Assembly: GCA_027297485.1 (NCBI GenBank)
Contig: JAPUHZ010000212.1
Span: forward strand, 1-13,607
DNA length: 13,607 nt
Origin: Deltaproteobacteria bacterium
GTDB taxonomy: Bacteria > Desulfobacterota_B > Binatia > UBA9968
Direction: 5' to 3'
Both the position numbers and the translations under genes were made by a program. Every line of letters starts with the position of its first letter. Position 1 is the first letter of the stretch. A model generated the notes under the pieces. That model was not told the DNA's origin, did no database searches, and saw nothing but the letters and a program-made list of their open reading frames with translations. Positions 1 to 6,698 of this stretch are shown here, one piece after another.

Positions 1-14
1 GACGAGGGAACCGA

Positions 15-128
15 ACGTGAGGCTTGGTGCAGGCCCAAACGGTAGGAATAATCACGTGAAGGGGTAAGGGTGGCGGCCTTCAAGGCACTGGCCCATTTCC
101 CTCGGCCTGAAGGCTCCTTCCACCGAGG
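15..128 (+). repeat. 114-nt unidentified repeat, left copy (possible structured RNA)
   Basis: This stretch is recognisably homologous to the reverse complement of 13426-13539. Shared blocks occur in the same order: ACGTGA, CGGT(A/G)GGAATA, GGGTGG, CAAGGCA, GGCCCAT, GCCTG then AAGG and CTC, and CGAGG. The two copies have the same length but differ by small compensating gaps, and identity by eye is roughly two thirds. Within this copy GCCTTCAAGGC can pair with GCCTGAAGGC (one bulge), and ACGTGA (15-20) can pair with TCACGT (52-57). I do not recognise a riboswitch, RNase P, tmRNA, SRP or rRNA signature, and no reading frame is shared by both copies. The element may extend left of position 15. 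The bases from 129 to 175 hold nothing I can identify. Confidence 0.6.
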
Positions 129-175
129 AAATGTAAACTTAATTACTGCGTTTGTATTAGCTCGCTCACCCTCCG

Positions 176-424
176 TTAGTCTGGAAGCTCTTTGAGCTTG
201 GTAAAGCCTTTCCTCTCGCCTTCCTTATGGGCCCTGTCAAATATCTGCCAAAACTCTTTATTCTGTGCGAGCAACAAGCTCTCCAGATCCGTTTCTTCTG
301 TTACGGAAAAGAGCACCGCACAAGGTCTTCCGTTTTTCGTGATGACCACCGATTTATCTAACGGTAACTTCTTAATAATCTGGCTGAGTTTAGTCTTTAC
401 TTCACGCAGGCTTTCGATTTTCAT
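176..424 (-). CDS. Phd/YefM-type antitoxin, apparently orphan
   Basis: This 82-residue protein has the N-terminal layout of Phd/YefM antitoxins: a short strand with MKIESLREVKTKLSQII, then SVVITKNGRPCAVLFSV, the strand-turn-strand that forms the DNA-binding dimer, then a charged helical tail. Antitoxins of this family normally bind a RelE/ParE or Doc toxin through the C-terminal tail and repress their own promoter. No toxin-like frame lies within the 175 bases downstream or the roughly 250 bases upstream; a toxin beyond the left edge cannot be excluded but would be unusually distant. The start is an ATG with AAGGAG about eight bases upstream, and its ATGA overlaps the stop of a short upstream frame. 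The family call is confident; the target is unknown. Confidence 0.8.
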   Translation of the reverse strand: MKIESLREVKTKLSQIIKKLPLDKSVVITKNGRPCAVLFSVTEETDLESLLLAQNKEFWQIFDRAHKEGERKGFTKLKELPD

Positions 425-519
425 AACTTAAACTCCTTTCCAGCAATAAGTAAAAGATTGCCTTTCTTGCGTCCGATAAGTTCAACAATGACTACGTTTC
501 CCTGCACCCTAGAGGTCAT
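421..519 (-). CDS. Small frame translationally overlapping the antitoxin (unknown)
   Basis: A short frame ends in TGA within the ATGA that starts the antitoxin. From the ATG at 519 it encodes 32 residues, MTSRVQGNVVIVELIG followed by a basic-hydrophobic tail ending GKEFKL. The same frame is open back to about 618 (65 codons), but without an ATG in that part. The alternation of hydrophobic and charged residues (VVIVELIG, NLLLIAGKEF) looks protein-like, so this may be the C-terminal remnant of a larger gene or a leader peptide. I recognise no family, and it does not look like a known toxin. The overlap and the antitoxin ribosome binding site inside its last codons are the main reasons to list it. 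Confidence 0.25.
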   Translation of the reverse strand: MTSRVQGNVVIVELIGRKKGNLLLIAGKEFKL

Positions 520-580
520 ACTTGGCCTAATGAACCCCAAGAGATTCAAGGGACGACTAATGATTTTAACGGAAATCAGG

Positions 581-599
581 TCACCTATGAAAAAGGTGA
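581..599. promoter_or_regulatory. Small inverted repeat upstream of antitoxin and ABC operon
   Basis: TCACCT at 581-586 and AGGTGA at 594-599 form a perfect six-base inverted repeat around a seven-base A-rich spacer. It lies in the divergent region between the minus-strand antitoxin and the plus-strand ABC operon, so it could be an operator. It lacks a following T-run in either direction, so it is not a convincing terminator. A six-base repeat can arise by chance. Confidence 0.2.
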
Positions 600-639
600 T
601 TCGTAGAGATTCTCCACTCTAAGCCATACAGGTGCATTC

Positions 640-668
640 TTGACAAAGGAACAGGGAGCAGGTAGATG
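640..668 (+). promoter_or_regulatory. Possible sigma-70 promoter of the ABC operon
   Basis: A perfect TTGACA -35 box lies at 640-645. After 17 bases the -10 position reads TAGATG, which matches only three of six consensus bases. Transcription from it would begin only a few bases before the ATG at 679, giving an almost leaderless mRNA. The -35 box is strong and the -10 weak, so this is tentative. Confidence 0.25.
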
Positions 669-678
669 AAAGAATCTC

Positions 679-1428
679 ATGGTGAAAATATCTCGACTGA
701 CAAAATATTATGGTGACTTCAAGGCCATCCAGGATGTCTCTTTTACCGCCCAGAGAGGAGAGATCCTCGGTTTTCTCGGCCCCAATGGGGCGGGAAAGAC
801 CACTACGATGCGGATCATCAGCGGCTTTATGCCGGCCACCGAAGGGACCGCCACCGTGGAAGGCTTTGATGTTTTCAAGGAATCCCATGAGGTGCGCAGA
901 CGAATAGGCTACCTGCCTGAAAATCCCCCTCTCTACTACGACATGACGGTAAGCTCCTACTTAAAGTTCGTAGGCCGCATTAAGGGGGTGGCCAGAAAGA
1001 AAATATCGGCGGCCCTGGAAGCGGTCCTGGAAAGGTGCTCCCTCACGGAAGTTGCCTCCCGCCTCTTAAGCCATCTCTCTAAGGGGTACCGTCAAAGGGT
1101 AGGGCTGGCTCAGGCGCTCATCCATAACCCGCCGGTTCTGATTCTGGACGAACCCACTTTGGGGCTTGACCCAAAGCAGATCATCGAGATCCGCAGTTTG
1201 ATCCAACAGCTCTCGGGGGACCGAACCGTCATACTCTCGACCCACATCCTGCCGGAAGTTTCACAGATCTGCAACAAAGTCGTTATCATCAACGAGGGAA
1301 GAGTCGTAGTGGAAGAGGGCCTCAAGGAGCTGACCCAAGGCGCCACCCTAGAGGAGGTTTTTCTGCGCTCCATCTCCGAGGAGGCCGAGGAAAAGGAACC
1401 GGGGAGAGAAGAAGAGTGGTCCTTATGA
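679..1428 (+). CDS. ABC transporter ATP-binding protein, GldA-like
   Basis: ATPase of an ABC-2/Gld-type exporter; it should drive the permease encoded next. Motifs over 249 residues: Walker A GPNGAGKTT (34-42), a Q-loop region reading YLPENPPLY (79-87; Glu in place of Gln is usual in GldA-like proteins), signature LSKGYRQR (133-140), Walker B VLILDEPT (153-160) and switch His189. GldA-like proteins are usually about 300 residues, with a C-terminal extension between the GR(I/V)V-E strand and the LEEVFL motif. Here EEGLKELTQGATLEEVFLRS joins them almost directly, so that region is shortened, and the protein ends in an acidic tail. The stop overlaps the ATG of the permease gene (ATGA), indicating translational coupling. 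The start is ATG; its ribosome binding site is weak. The transported substrate is unknown. Confidence 0.9.
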   Translation: MVKISRLTKYYGDFKAIQDVSFTAQRGEILGFLGPNGAGKTTTMRIISGFMPATEGTATVEGFDVFKESHEVRRRIGYLPENPPLYYDMTVSSYLKFVGRIKGVARKKISAALEAVLERCSLTEVASRLLSHLSKGYRQRVGLAQALIHNPPVLILDEPTLGLDPKQIIEIRSLIQQLSGDRTVILSTHILPEVSQICNKVVIINEGRVVVEEGLKELTQGATLEEVFLRSISEEAEEKEPGREEEWSL

Positions 1429-2198
1429 AAAACATCTTCATCATTGCGGGCAAAGATATCCGTTCCCTTTTCGCCTCTCCAATTGCCTATGTGGTGCTGA
1501 CGGGGTTTCTCCTCCTGGGGGGATGGTTCTTCTTCAATCTCCTATTTCGATTCAATTATCTCCTCACTCTATATACGAGCTTTCAAAGCTTTCAGGGCAT
1601 ACAGAGTCTCAACCTCAACGAACAGGTGATTGCCCCCCTTCTACACAACCTCACCATCATCCTTGTCATCATGGTCCCGATTATCACCATGCGCACCTTC
1701 GCCGAGGAAAAAAGAAACGGGACCTATGAGCTGCTCCTGACCTCCCCGCTTACGGTAACCCAGATTGTCATAGGCAAATTTCTAGGCTCTCTTTTCTTCA
1801 TCTTGGTGATGATCCTGCTGACCGGCGTTTATCCAGCCATCCTTTTATTTTACGGGAATCCTGAGTTGGGAATCTTGGCCTCGGGCTACCTGGGCCTATT
1901 TCTTTTAGGGGTCGTCTTTGTCTCCGTTGGGATCTTAACCTCATCGCTGACCGAGAATCAGATTGTCGCCGCGGTCAGCTGCTTTGTCATTCTGTTGCTC
2001 CTCTACGTTCTCTCATGGCCCGCAGAGACCACCGGGGCTGCCCTGGGTGAAATACTCAAATACCTCTCGGTCATCGAGCACTTCAGCGAAATGGTCAAAG
2101 GGATCATCGATACCAAAAACCTTATTTATTTCTTTACCGTAATTTGTTTAAGCCTTTTTCTCACCCACCGCAGCGTGGAAGCGTCCCGTTGGAGATAG
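1425..2198 (+). CDS. ABC-2 type permease, GldF-like
   Basis: Membrane subunit of the exporter, 257 residues. It begins with a short cytoplasmic segment (KDIRSLFASPIAYVV) characteristic of GldF-like permeases. About six hydrophobic segments follow, near residues 19-38, 66-90, 121-143, 148-170, 182-200 and 232-250. The conserved cytoplasmic stretch MRTFAEEKRNGTYELLLTSP, between helices two and three, is typical of ABC-2 permeases and probably contacts the ATPase. I chose the ATG at 1425 because it overlaps the ATPase stop as ATGA, with a purine-rich GGGGAGAGAAG upstream. An in-frame GTG at 1416 would add three residues. The stop codon abuts the next ATG without a gap. In Bacteroidota GldA/F/G serve gliding motility, but outside that phylum the role of such clusters is not established, so no gliding function is implied. 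Confidence 0.88.
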   Translation: MKNIFIIAGKDIRSLFASPIAYVVLTGFLLLGGWFFFNLLFRFNYLLTLYTSFQSFQGIQSLNLNEQVIAPLLHNLTIILVIMVPIITMRTFAEEKRNGTYELLLTSPLTVTQIVIGKFLGSLFFILVMILLTGVYPAILLFYGNPELGILASGYLGLFLLGVVFVSVGILTSSLTENQIVAAVSCFVILLLLYVLSWPAETTGAALGEILKYLSVIEHFSEMVKGIIDTKNLIYFFTVICLSLFLTHRSVEASRWR

Positions 2199-3740
2199 AT
2201 GAGTAAGTATTTACAGATCTCGGGCATCTCGGGCATGGTCTTCACCCTTTTCGGTTTAGTCGCCTACTTTTTTACCGGCAACATCCGGGATCCCTACGTT
2301 CTCATCCACCTCGGGCTCGGTATCCTGTGTCTCCTAGCGTACCTCCTCACCCAAGGCAGTAGCTTGGCCGGTTCTCTACGTCGGCGCTCCACCCGCTACG
2401 GATTGCATTCAGCAATTTATTCCCTCCTCTTTGTGGGCACTCTCATCATGCTCAACTTCCTCAATACCCGTTACCACTACCGGTGGGACCTCACCGAGGC
2501 CAAGGTCTTCAGCCTCTCGGCGCAATCGACCAAGGTTATCGGACAGCTCGAGCAAGATCTTCAGATTTATGGTTTTTTTGAAAGGGGGGAAAACTCTAGG
2601 GTTGCGGATCTTATCAAGAGTTACACGTATCATTCTCCCAGGATTAAGTTCCATCCCATCGACCCGGACCGCCACCCTGAAAAGGCCAGGCAATTTAAAA
2701 TCCGGCAGGTCAATACCCTTCATATCCGCTACGGCCAAGAATCCACGAACATCACACAGTCCACCGAAGAGGCCATCACGAATGCCATTATCAAACTCAC
2801 TAGAGCGGGCAAAAAAATCGTTTACTTTCTGACGGGCCACGGGGAACCTAAAACAGATGACCGTCAAAATACCCGGGGTTATGCCGCAGCAAAGGACGCC
2901 CTAGAGAACGAAAACTATCAGGTCAATGATCTTCTCCTCTCCACGCAAGAAAAAGTCCCGGAGGCAGCCTCGCTCCTAGTCATTGCCGGGCCGCAAAAAC
3001 CCCTCCTAGATCACGAATTGAAGGCCATCGAAAAATATATAAAACACGGCGGAAGGCTCTTGATCCTGCTCTCTTCACAGGGAAGTAACAGGATCAAAAA
3101 CTTTCTCAAGGGCTGGGGGGTGGAGGTAGGAGACGATATCGTAGTGGATCAGGTGATCCGTCTCTTTGCCGGTCCCTCACTTGGAGTGGAACCGATCGCC
3201 AACACCTATAGTGTTCTTCATCCCGTCACACGTGGATTTAAGGAGCGGACCATCTTTCCCATGGTCCGCTCCGTCGATGCAGCCCATTCGCCCAGGAAGG
3301 GGCTGGAAGTCACCTCTTTGGTTAAGACCAGCCCAACCAGTTGGGCAGAAAAGGACCTTGACGGAATATTCAAGCGAGGGAAGGCCTCTCTCGAGCCCGA
3401 GGACAAAAGAGGGCCGGTCTCGATCGGTGTTGCCGTGACGGCAGATCTAAAAAAACTCGGCATCGAGATGGACGGCGATGCTAAGATCGTGGTGTTGGGA
3501 ACTTCGGGCTTCGCCAATAACCGATTTATCAAGATCTTTTTTAATCGGGATTTCTTCCTCAATATCATCAACTGGCTTGTCGGAGAGGAGGAGCTGATCT
3601 CCATCCGTCCTCGCTCGATCCGCTCCTCACGGATCCAACTCACGGAAAAAGAGGGCAACATGGTCTTTTATCTCTCCTTCCTCGTCTTGCCGGAGATCCT
3701 CCTTATCATTGGCCTTGGCGTGTGGTGGAAGAGGAGATAA
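2199..3740 (+). CDS. GldG-like ABC transporter auxiliary protein
   Basis: This 513-residue protein has two N-terminal hydrophobic segments (about 8-26 and 33-51), a third near 70-88, then the diagnostic boundary LNTRYHYRWDLTEAKVFSLS (88-107). That motif starts the large extracytoplasmic domain of GldG-like proteins. The soluble part contains VYFLTGHGEPK, which is typical of the family, and an IFT52/GATase-like fold is expected. A final transmembrane segment lies near 490-510 (VFYLSFLVLPEILLIIGLGVWW), followed by a basic tail. Its ATG directly follows the permease stop, and only three bases separate it from the DUF4340 gene, so the four genes form one operon. The molecular role is not known; it is presumed to be the periplasmic-facing part of the export complex. 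Confidence 0.87.
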   Translation: MSKYLQISGISGMVFTLFGLVAYFFTGNIRDPYVLIHLGLGILCLLAYLLTQGSSLAGSLRRRSTRYGLHSAIYSLLFVGTLIMLNFLNTRYHYRWDLTEAKVFSLSAQSTKVIGQLEQDLQIYGFFERGENSRVADLIKSYTYHSPRIKFHPIDPDRHPEKARQFKIRQVNTLHIRYGQESTNITQSTEEAITNAIIKLTRAGKKIVYFLTGHGEPKTDDRQNTRGYAAAKDALENENYQVNDLLLSTQEKVPEAASLLVIAGPQKPLLDHELKAIEKYIKHGGRLLILLSSQGSNRIKNFLKGWGVEVGDDIVVDQVIRLFAGPSLGVEPIANTYSVLHPVTRGFKERTIFPMVRSVDAAHSPRKGLEVTSLVKTSPTSWAEKDLDGIFKRGKASLEPEDKRGPVSIGVAVTADLKKLGIEMDGDAKIVVLGTSGFANNRFIKIFFNRDFFLNIINWLVGEEELISIRPRSIRSSRIQLTEKEGNMVFYLSFLVLPEILLIIGLGVWWKRR

Positions 3741-3743
3741 GAA

Positions 3744-5147
3744 GTGCGCCTTCGCAACACCCTGCTGTTAACTGTAGTCTTCGGCCTCCTCGGCGCTTAC
3801 CTTTACTTTTATGAGCTCAAAAACGAAGGAGAGGAAAGAACTGAAAGACTCCTCAATTTCAAACAGGATGAAGTCGAGAGCATCACCCTCAGCTACCCTC
3901 AACAAGAGATCCGCCTCCAAAGGGAGCCGTCAGGAAAATGGAAGATCACCCAGCCCTTGCAGGTAGCCGCAGACGAATCCACTATTAGTGACATCCTTTC
4001 TACCCTGAACACGACTGAGATCAAGAGGACTGTCGAGGAAAAACCCAGCCCGCAAGATCTCAAGGCCTTTGAGCTCGACAAGCCCCAAGTCAAGGTTTTG
4101 ATCACCCTGGAAAAGGGCAAGGCACTCCCACCCATTCTTGTCGGAGGAAAGACACCGGTGGGCAACTCTGCTTACGTCAAACGAGGAGACAAACCCGACG
4201 TCCTTTTAACGAGCGCCTCACTTCTATCGAGCTTGAAAAAGAAGCTCTATGATTTTAGGGACAAGAAAATTATACGATTCCAAGACGATTCGGTTGAGCA
4301 GCTTGCCCTAAAAGGGACAAAGGGTGACTTTGTGTTGATTAAAAAGGCGCAGGACTGGTTCATCGATAAACCCAAGTCCTACCGGGCAGACCGGGCGGAG
4401 ATCCAAGGGATGCTTTCGACCATCCGCAATATGTCGGCTCGGGATTTTACCGAAGAGTCGCCGTCCGACCTTAAAAAATACGGCTTGGATCAGCCTCGCC
4501 TCCAGGTCACCGTTTTTATGGGAGACAAAGAAGGACCAAGGGAGATCCTCTTTGGCAATAAGAGGGAAGGAAAAGATGAAGTCTATCTCGTTCTGGATTC
4601 CAAGGAGATCGTCTATACGGTCTATGAGAGTGTCTTTAGAGAGCTTGACAAGGACCTGGTCGCACTTAGAGACAAAGAAATCCTTCCCTTTCCCCGAGAC
4701 AAAGTCGCCAAGCTAAAAATCCATACCCCAAAGCAATCTTGGGTCTTGGTCAAAGGGGAAAAAGAAGAATGGCAGGTGGAAGCGCCAGAGAAAAGGAAAA
4801 CCAAACAAAGGGTAGTGGCTGATTACCTTAGAACACTCGGCTATCTCAGGGCGAAGGGATTTGCTGAAGATGAGCCCAAAGATATAAAACAATATGGTTT
4901 CGACCTCCCCTCTCTCAAAATCTCTCTTGAAGCAAAGGACGGGAAAAACCTAGGCACCCTCCTGCTGGCAAGCAAAGCCGGAGAAGTCTATTATGCGAAA
5001 CGAGAGGGAAACCCAACCGTCTACATCATCGAGGAATTCTCCTATAACCAAATCAACAAGCAGCTAACCGACTTCCTCAAAGAAGAAAAGAAAGAAAGTC
5101 TCCATCCGAGCGAAACAGAAAAAACGGGCAAGTCCCCTCTCTCCTGA
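3744..5147 (+). CDS. DUF4340 protein with three tandem repeats, membrane anchored
   Basis: This 467-residue protein carries one N-terminal membrane segment (LLLTVVFGLLGAYLYFYEL, about 7-25) and then a long, presumably periplasmic region. Three copies of the DUF4340 unit can be aligned by eye at about 43-170, 183-310 and 320-446. Each has a strand ending in W with a following P (GKWKITQP, DWFIDKP, EEWQVEAP), a helix with two or three Leu, then a DLK-x(2,3)-GLD-x-P-type motif (DLKAFELDKP, DLKKYGLDQP, DIKQYGFDLP). The start is a GTG with GAGGAG seven bases upstream, three bases past the gldG-like stop. DUF4340 proteins commonly follow Gld-type ABC genes in Desulfobacterota-like genomes, but their biochemical role is unknown. 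The C-terminus is Lys/Glu-rich and probably disordered. Confidence 0.85.
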   Translation: MRLRNTLLLTVVFGLLGAYLYFYELKNEGEERTERLLNFKQDEVESITLSYPQQEIRLQREPSGKWKITQPLQVAADESTISDILSTLNTTEIKRTVEEKPSPQDLKAFELDKPQVKVLITLEKGKALPPILVGGKTPVGNSAYVKRGDKPDVLLTSASLLSSLKKKLYDFRDKKIIRFQDDSVEQLALKGTKGDFVLIKKAQDWFIDKPKSYRADRAEIQGMLSTIRNMSARDFTEESPSDLKKYGLDQPRLQVTVFMGDKEGPREILFGNKREGKDEVYLVLDSKEIVYTVYESVFRELDKDLVALRDKEILPFPRDKVAKLKIHTPKQSWVLVKGEKEEWQVEAPEKRKTKQRVVADYLRTLGYLRAKGFAEDEPKDIKQYGFDLPSLKISLEAKDGKNLGTLLLASKAGEVYYAKREGNPTVYIIEEFSYNQINKQLTDFLKEEKKESLHPSETEKTGKSPLS

Positions 5148-5223
5148 AGCTCGAGCTGTAATATTAGTGATGCCCTCTTGAGAATCGGCAGGCTTTCTGT
5201 TAACCATTTTGTATAGCTGTGTT

Positions 5224-5457
5224 ATGAAGTTCCCCCTTCACCTACGAGAAAAATACGGTAGCAAGGGTTACAACTCCCTGAATCGTGTCTTGAGAGAGAG
5301 CTTTCACGCCCGGGTTCATAAGGTCAGCCTTAGATTGGATTTCACCTGCCCAAATCAAGATGGCCGGGTAGCCGTGGAAGGAAAGCTTCATCCTGACGGC
5401 TCTATCTTAAGAACTCCGGAGATAGATAGAAACTTGCGGGAGGGTAAGGCGCCTTGA
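5224..5457 (+). pseudogene. Remnant of a radical SAM protein (TIGR01212/YhcC type)
   Basis: The 77 codons from the ATG at 5224 begin like a TIGR01212/YhcC radical SAM protein: REKYGSKGYNSLNRVLRE, then VHKVSLRLDFTCPNQDG. Family members are about 300 residues and continue with a Cys-rich cluster motif just after this point. Here the expected Cys is replaced and the frame passes straight into GKLHPDGSILRTPE, resembling the family's distal KLHP-x2-(I/V)L-(K/R)-x-T segment. It then ends in REGKAP and stop. The [4Fe-4S]-binding cysteines and the whole barrel core are therefore missing. I read this as an in-frame internal deletion plus loss of the C-terminus. The distal match is by eye and less certain than the N-terminal one. 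Its TGA overlaps the TTG of the next gene. Confidence 0.65.
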
Positions 5458-6356
5458 ACGCCAATCTCGGTTTCATCCATGCGATCCTCCCAACCACTGT
5501 GGATCTGCGAGCAACGGTCCCGGAAAGCCACCCCTCCACCCGCAACCTAGGGTCGGAGCGGATGGGTTCCGGAACGATTGTTGATCCTGAGGGCTATATC
5601 CTCACGGTCCATTATGTCATCTTAGGAGCTGAGTCGATTACAGTCACCTTGGAGGGCGGCGAGCAGTTTCCCGGTGTGTTAGCAGCTCAGGATTTCGAAA
5701 CAGGCTTGGCCTTGGTCAAGATCCCAGTCCGAAACCTTCCTTTTATGCGACCCGCTCCTCCAGAGGCGCTCTCAATCGGTCAGCCTACCCTTATCATCGC
5801 CAGCAGCGGAGAGACAGGAAGGAGGGTGAGCGGCGGTTACGTAACCTCGCTAGAAAGCTACGACGGCCACTGGGAGTACCTGCTGGAGAAGACGATCCGT
5901 CTCACGGCCTTCAACCCCGGTTTCGGAGGTGGAACCCTGGCAGATTTTCAAGGGCGAATGATGGGTGTGGTCTCGCTTAACTTAAACGAGATCGGGAAGT
6001 TTTCTATGGCCATCCCCATTGAATATTATGTGCAACATGAGCAGGAGCTGAAACATCACGGACGGGTACGGAGCCGCCCCCAGCGACCATGGCTGGGTTT
6101 TTACCCCAAGCCCCTTGCAGGCCATATTGTGATTGCCGGAGTGGTACCCGGGGGACCTGCTGAAATGAGCGGACTGCAGGAAGGGGACATTATCATTGGA
6201 GTAGAAAGAAAGGAGGTCAGCTCCCGTCCCGACCTCTACCGCGAGATCTGGAAAAAGAGAGCGGGAGAGCGCATCTGCTTTCGCATTTTGAGAGAAGAGG
6301 AATCTCTCAACCTAGAGGTGACAAGCCGGGACCGGTGGGATTTTTACCGCTCCTAA
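5454..6356 (+). CDS. HtrA/DegP-like S1C pseudoprotease with PDZ domain
   Basis: This 300-residue protein aligns along its length with HtrA/DegP proteases: a trypsin-like domain (about 10-195) and a PDZ domain (about 210-290, with VVPGGPAEMSGLQEGDII). Landmark segments are present, but all three catalytic positions differ. Canonical LTNNHVV reads LTVHYVI (Tyr54 in place of His), D-x-x-T-D-L-A reads DFETGLA (Gly84 in place of Asp), and NPGNSGGPL reads NPGFGGGTL (Gly158 in place of Ser). His53 is one residue off register. There is no signal peptide, unlike typical family members. The start is TTG with GGGAGGG upstream, overlapping the stop of the preceding remnant (TTGA); an in-frame stop at 5445 rules out a longer N-terminus. 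The open frame suggests retention as a scaffold or PDZ-binding protein, but a 5'-truncated decaying gene is the alternative. Confidence 0.75.
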   Translation: MNANLGFIHAILPTTVDLRATVPESHPSTRNLGSERMGSGTIVDPEGYILTVHYVILGAESITVTLEGGEQFPGVLAAQDFETGLALVKIPVRNLPFMRPAPPEALSIGQPTLIIASSGETGRRVSGGYVTSLESYDGHWEYLLEKTIRLTAFNPGFGGGTLADFQGRMMGVVSLNLNEIGKFSMAIPIEYYVQHEQELKHHGRVRSRPQRPWLGFYPKPLAGHIVIAGVVPGGPAEMSGLQEGDIIIGVERKEVSSRPDLYREIWKKRAGERICFRILREEESLNLEVTSRDRWDFYRS

Positions 6357-6413
6357 TCCCTGTCGCCAACTTTCTTTAGCTTTTCGTTACCGACAACCTT
6401 CACAAAAACAGCG

Positions 6414-6651
6414 TGGCCAAAAAATCTTACTCCCTATCGGATTATTTACGGCGACACGGACCAGGTGGGCGTGGCCTACTATGCTAACTACCTACAAACT
6501 CTACCGGCAAAAAGACGAACTCCTCATCGCCGCCGGCTGGACCAAGCACGGCTGTGTAGATCGGGAAGGACAGATAACCAAGATACCACCCGACCTGATG
6601 ACGATACTAAAAGAAGTGACCTCACCCCCTTCCAGCATGGTAATTTTCTAA
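6414..6651 (+). pseudogene. Remnant of a YbgC-type acyl-CoA thioesterase
   Basis: Two pieces of a hotdog-fold thioesterase (4HBT/YbgC family, normally about 135 residues) lie in different frames. The first, near 6414-6494, encodes YRIIYGDTDQVGVAYYANYL, the N-terminal active-site strand containing the catalytic Asp of the GDTD motif. The second, 6499-6651 and one frame over, encodes a typical C-terminus: KDELLIAAGW, then CVDREGQITKIPPDL. About 60-70 central residues are missing, consistent with a deletion that also shifted the frame. No convincing start codon precedes the first piece. The gene is non-functional as a thioesterase. It lies between the HtrA-like ORF and the convergent queG. Confidence 0.7.
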
Positions 6652-6671
6652 TTCTACTTTGTACCATCTCC

Positions 6672-6698
6672 AATTCTTCGCACATCAGGCAAAGAATT
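6672..6698. terminator. Weak AT-rich hairpin at the convergent gene end
   Basis: AATTCTT (6672-6678) and AAGAATT (6692-6698) form a seven-base inverted repeat with a 13-base loop, at the end of queG and just past the thioesterase remnant. It could help end transcription from either side, but it is AT-rich and has no clear T-run after it. Confidence 0.2.

Noticed and set aside
666..716. Short frame starting at the ATG before the ABC ATPase
   Set aside because: It is only 16 residues, overlaps the ATPase start, and has no protein-like features; not enough to call a leader peptide.
5148..5157. Palindrome AGCTCGAGCT just after the DUF4340 stop
   Set aside because: It has no loop and no T-run, so it is not a terminator; a ten-base palindrome alone is weak evidence for a site.
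6499..6651. C-terminus of an aldehyde:ferredoxin oxidoreductase, suggested by the GW-containing segment
   Set aside because: The CVDREG...IPPDL ending matches YbgC-type thioesterases much better, and the adjacent GDTD piece belongs to the same family.
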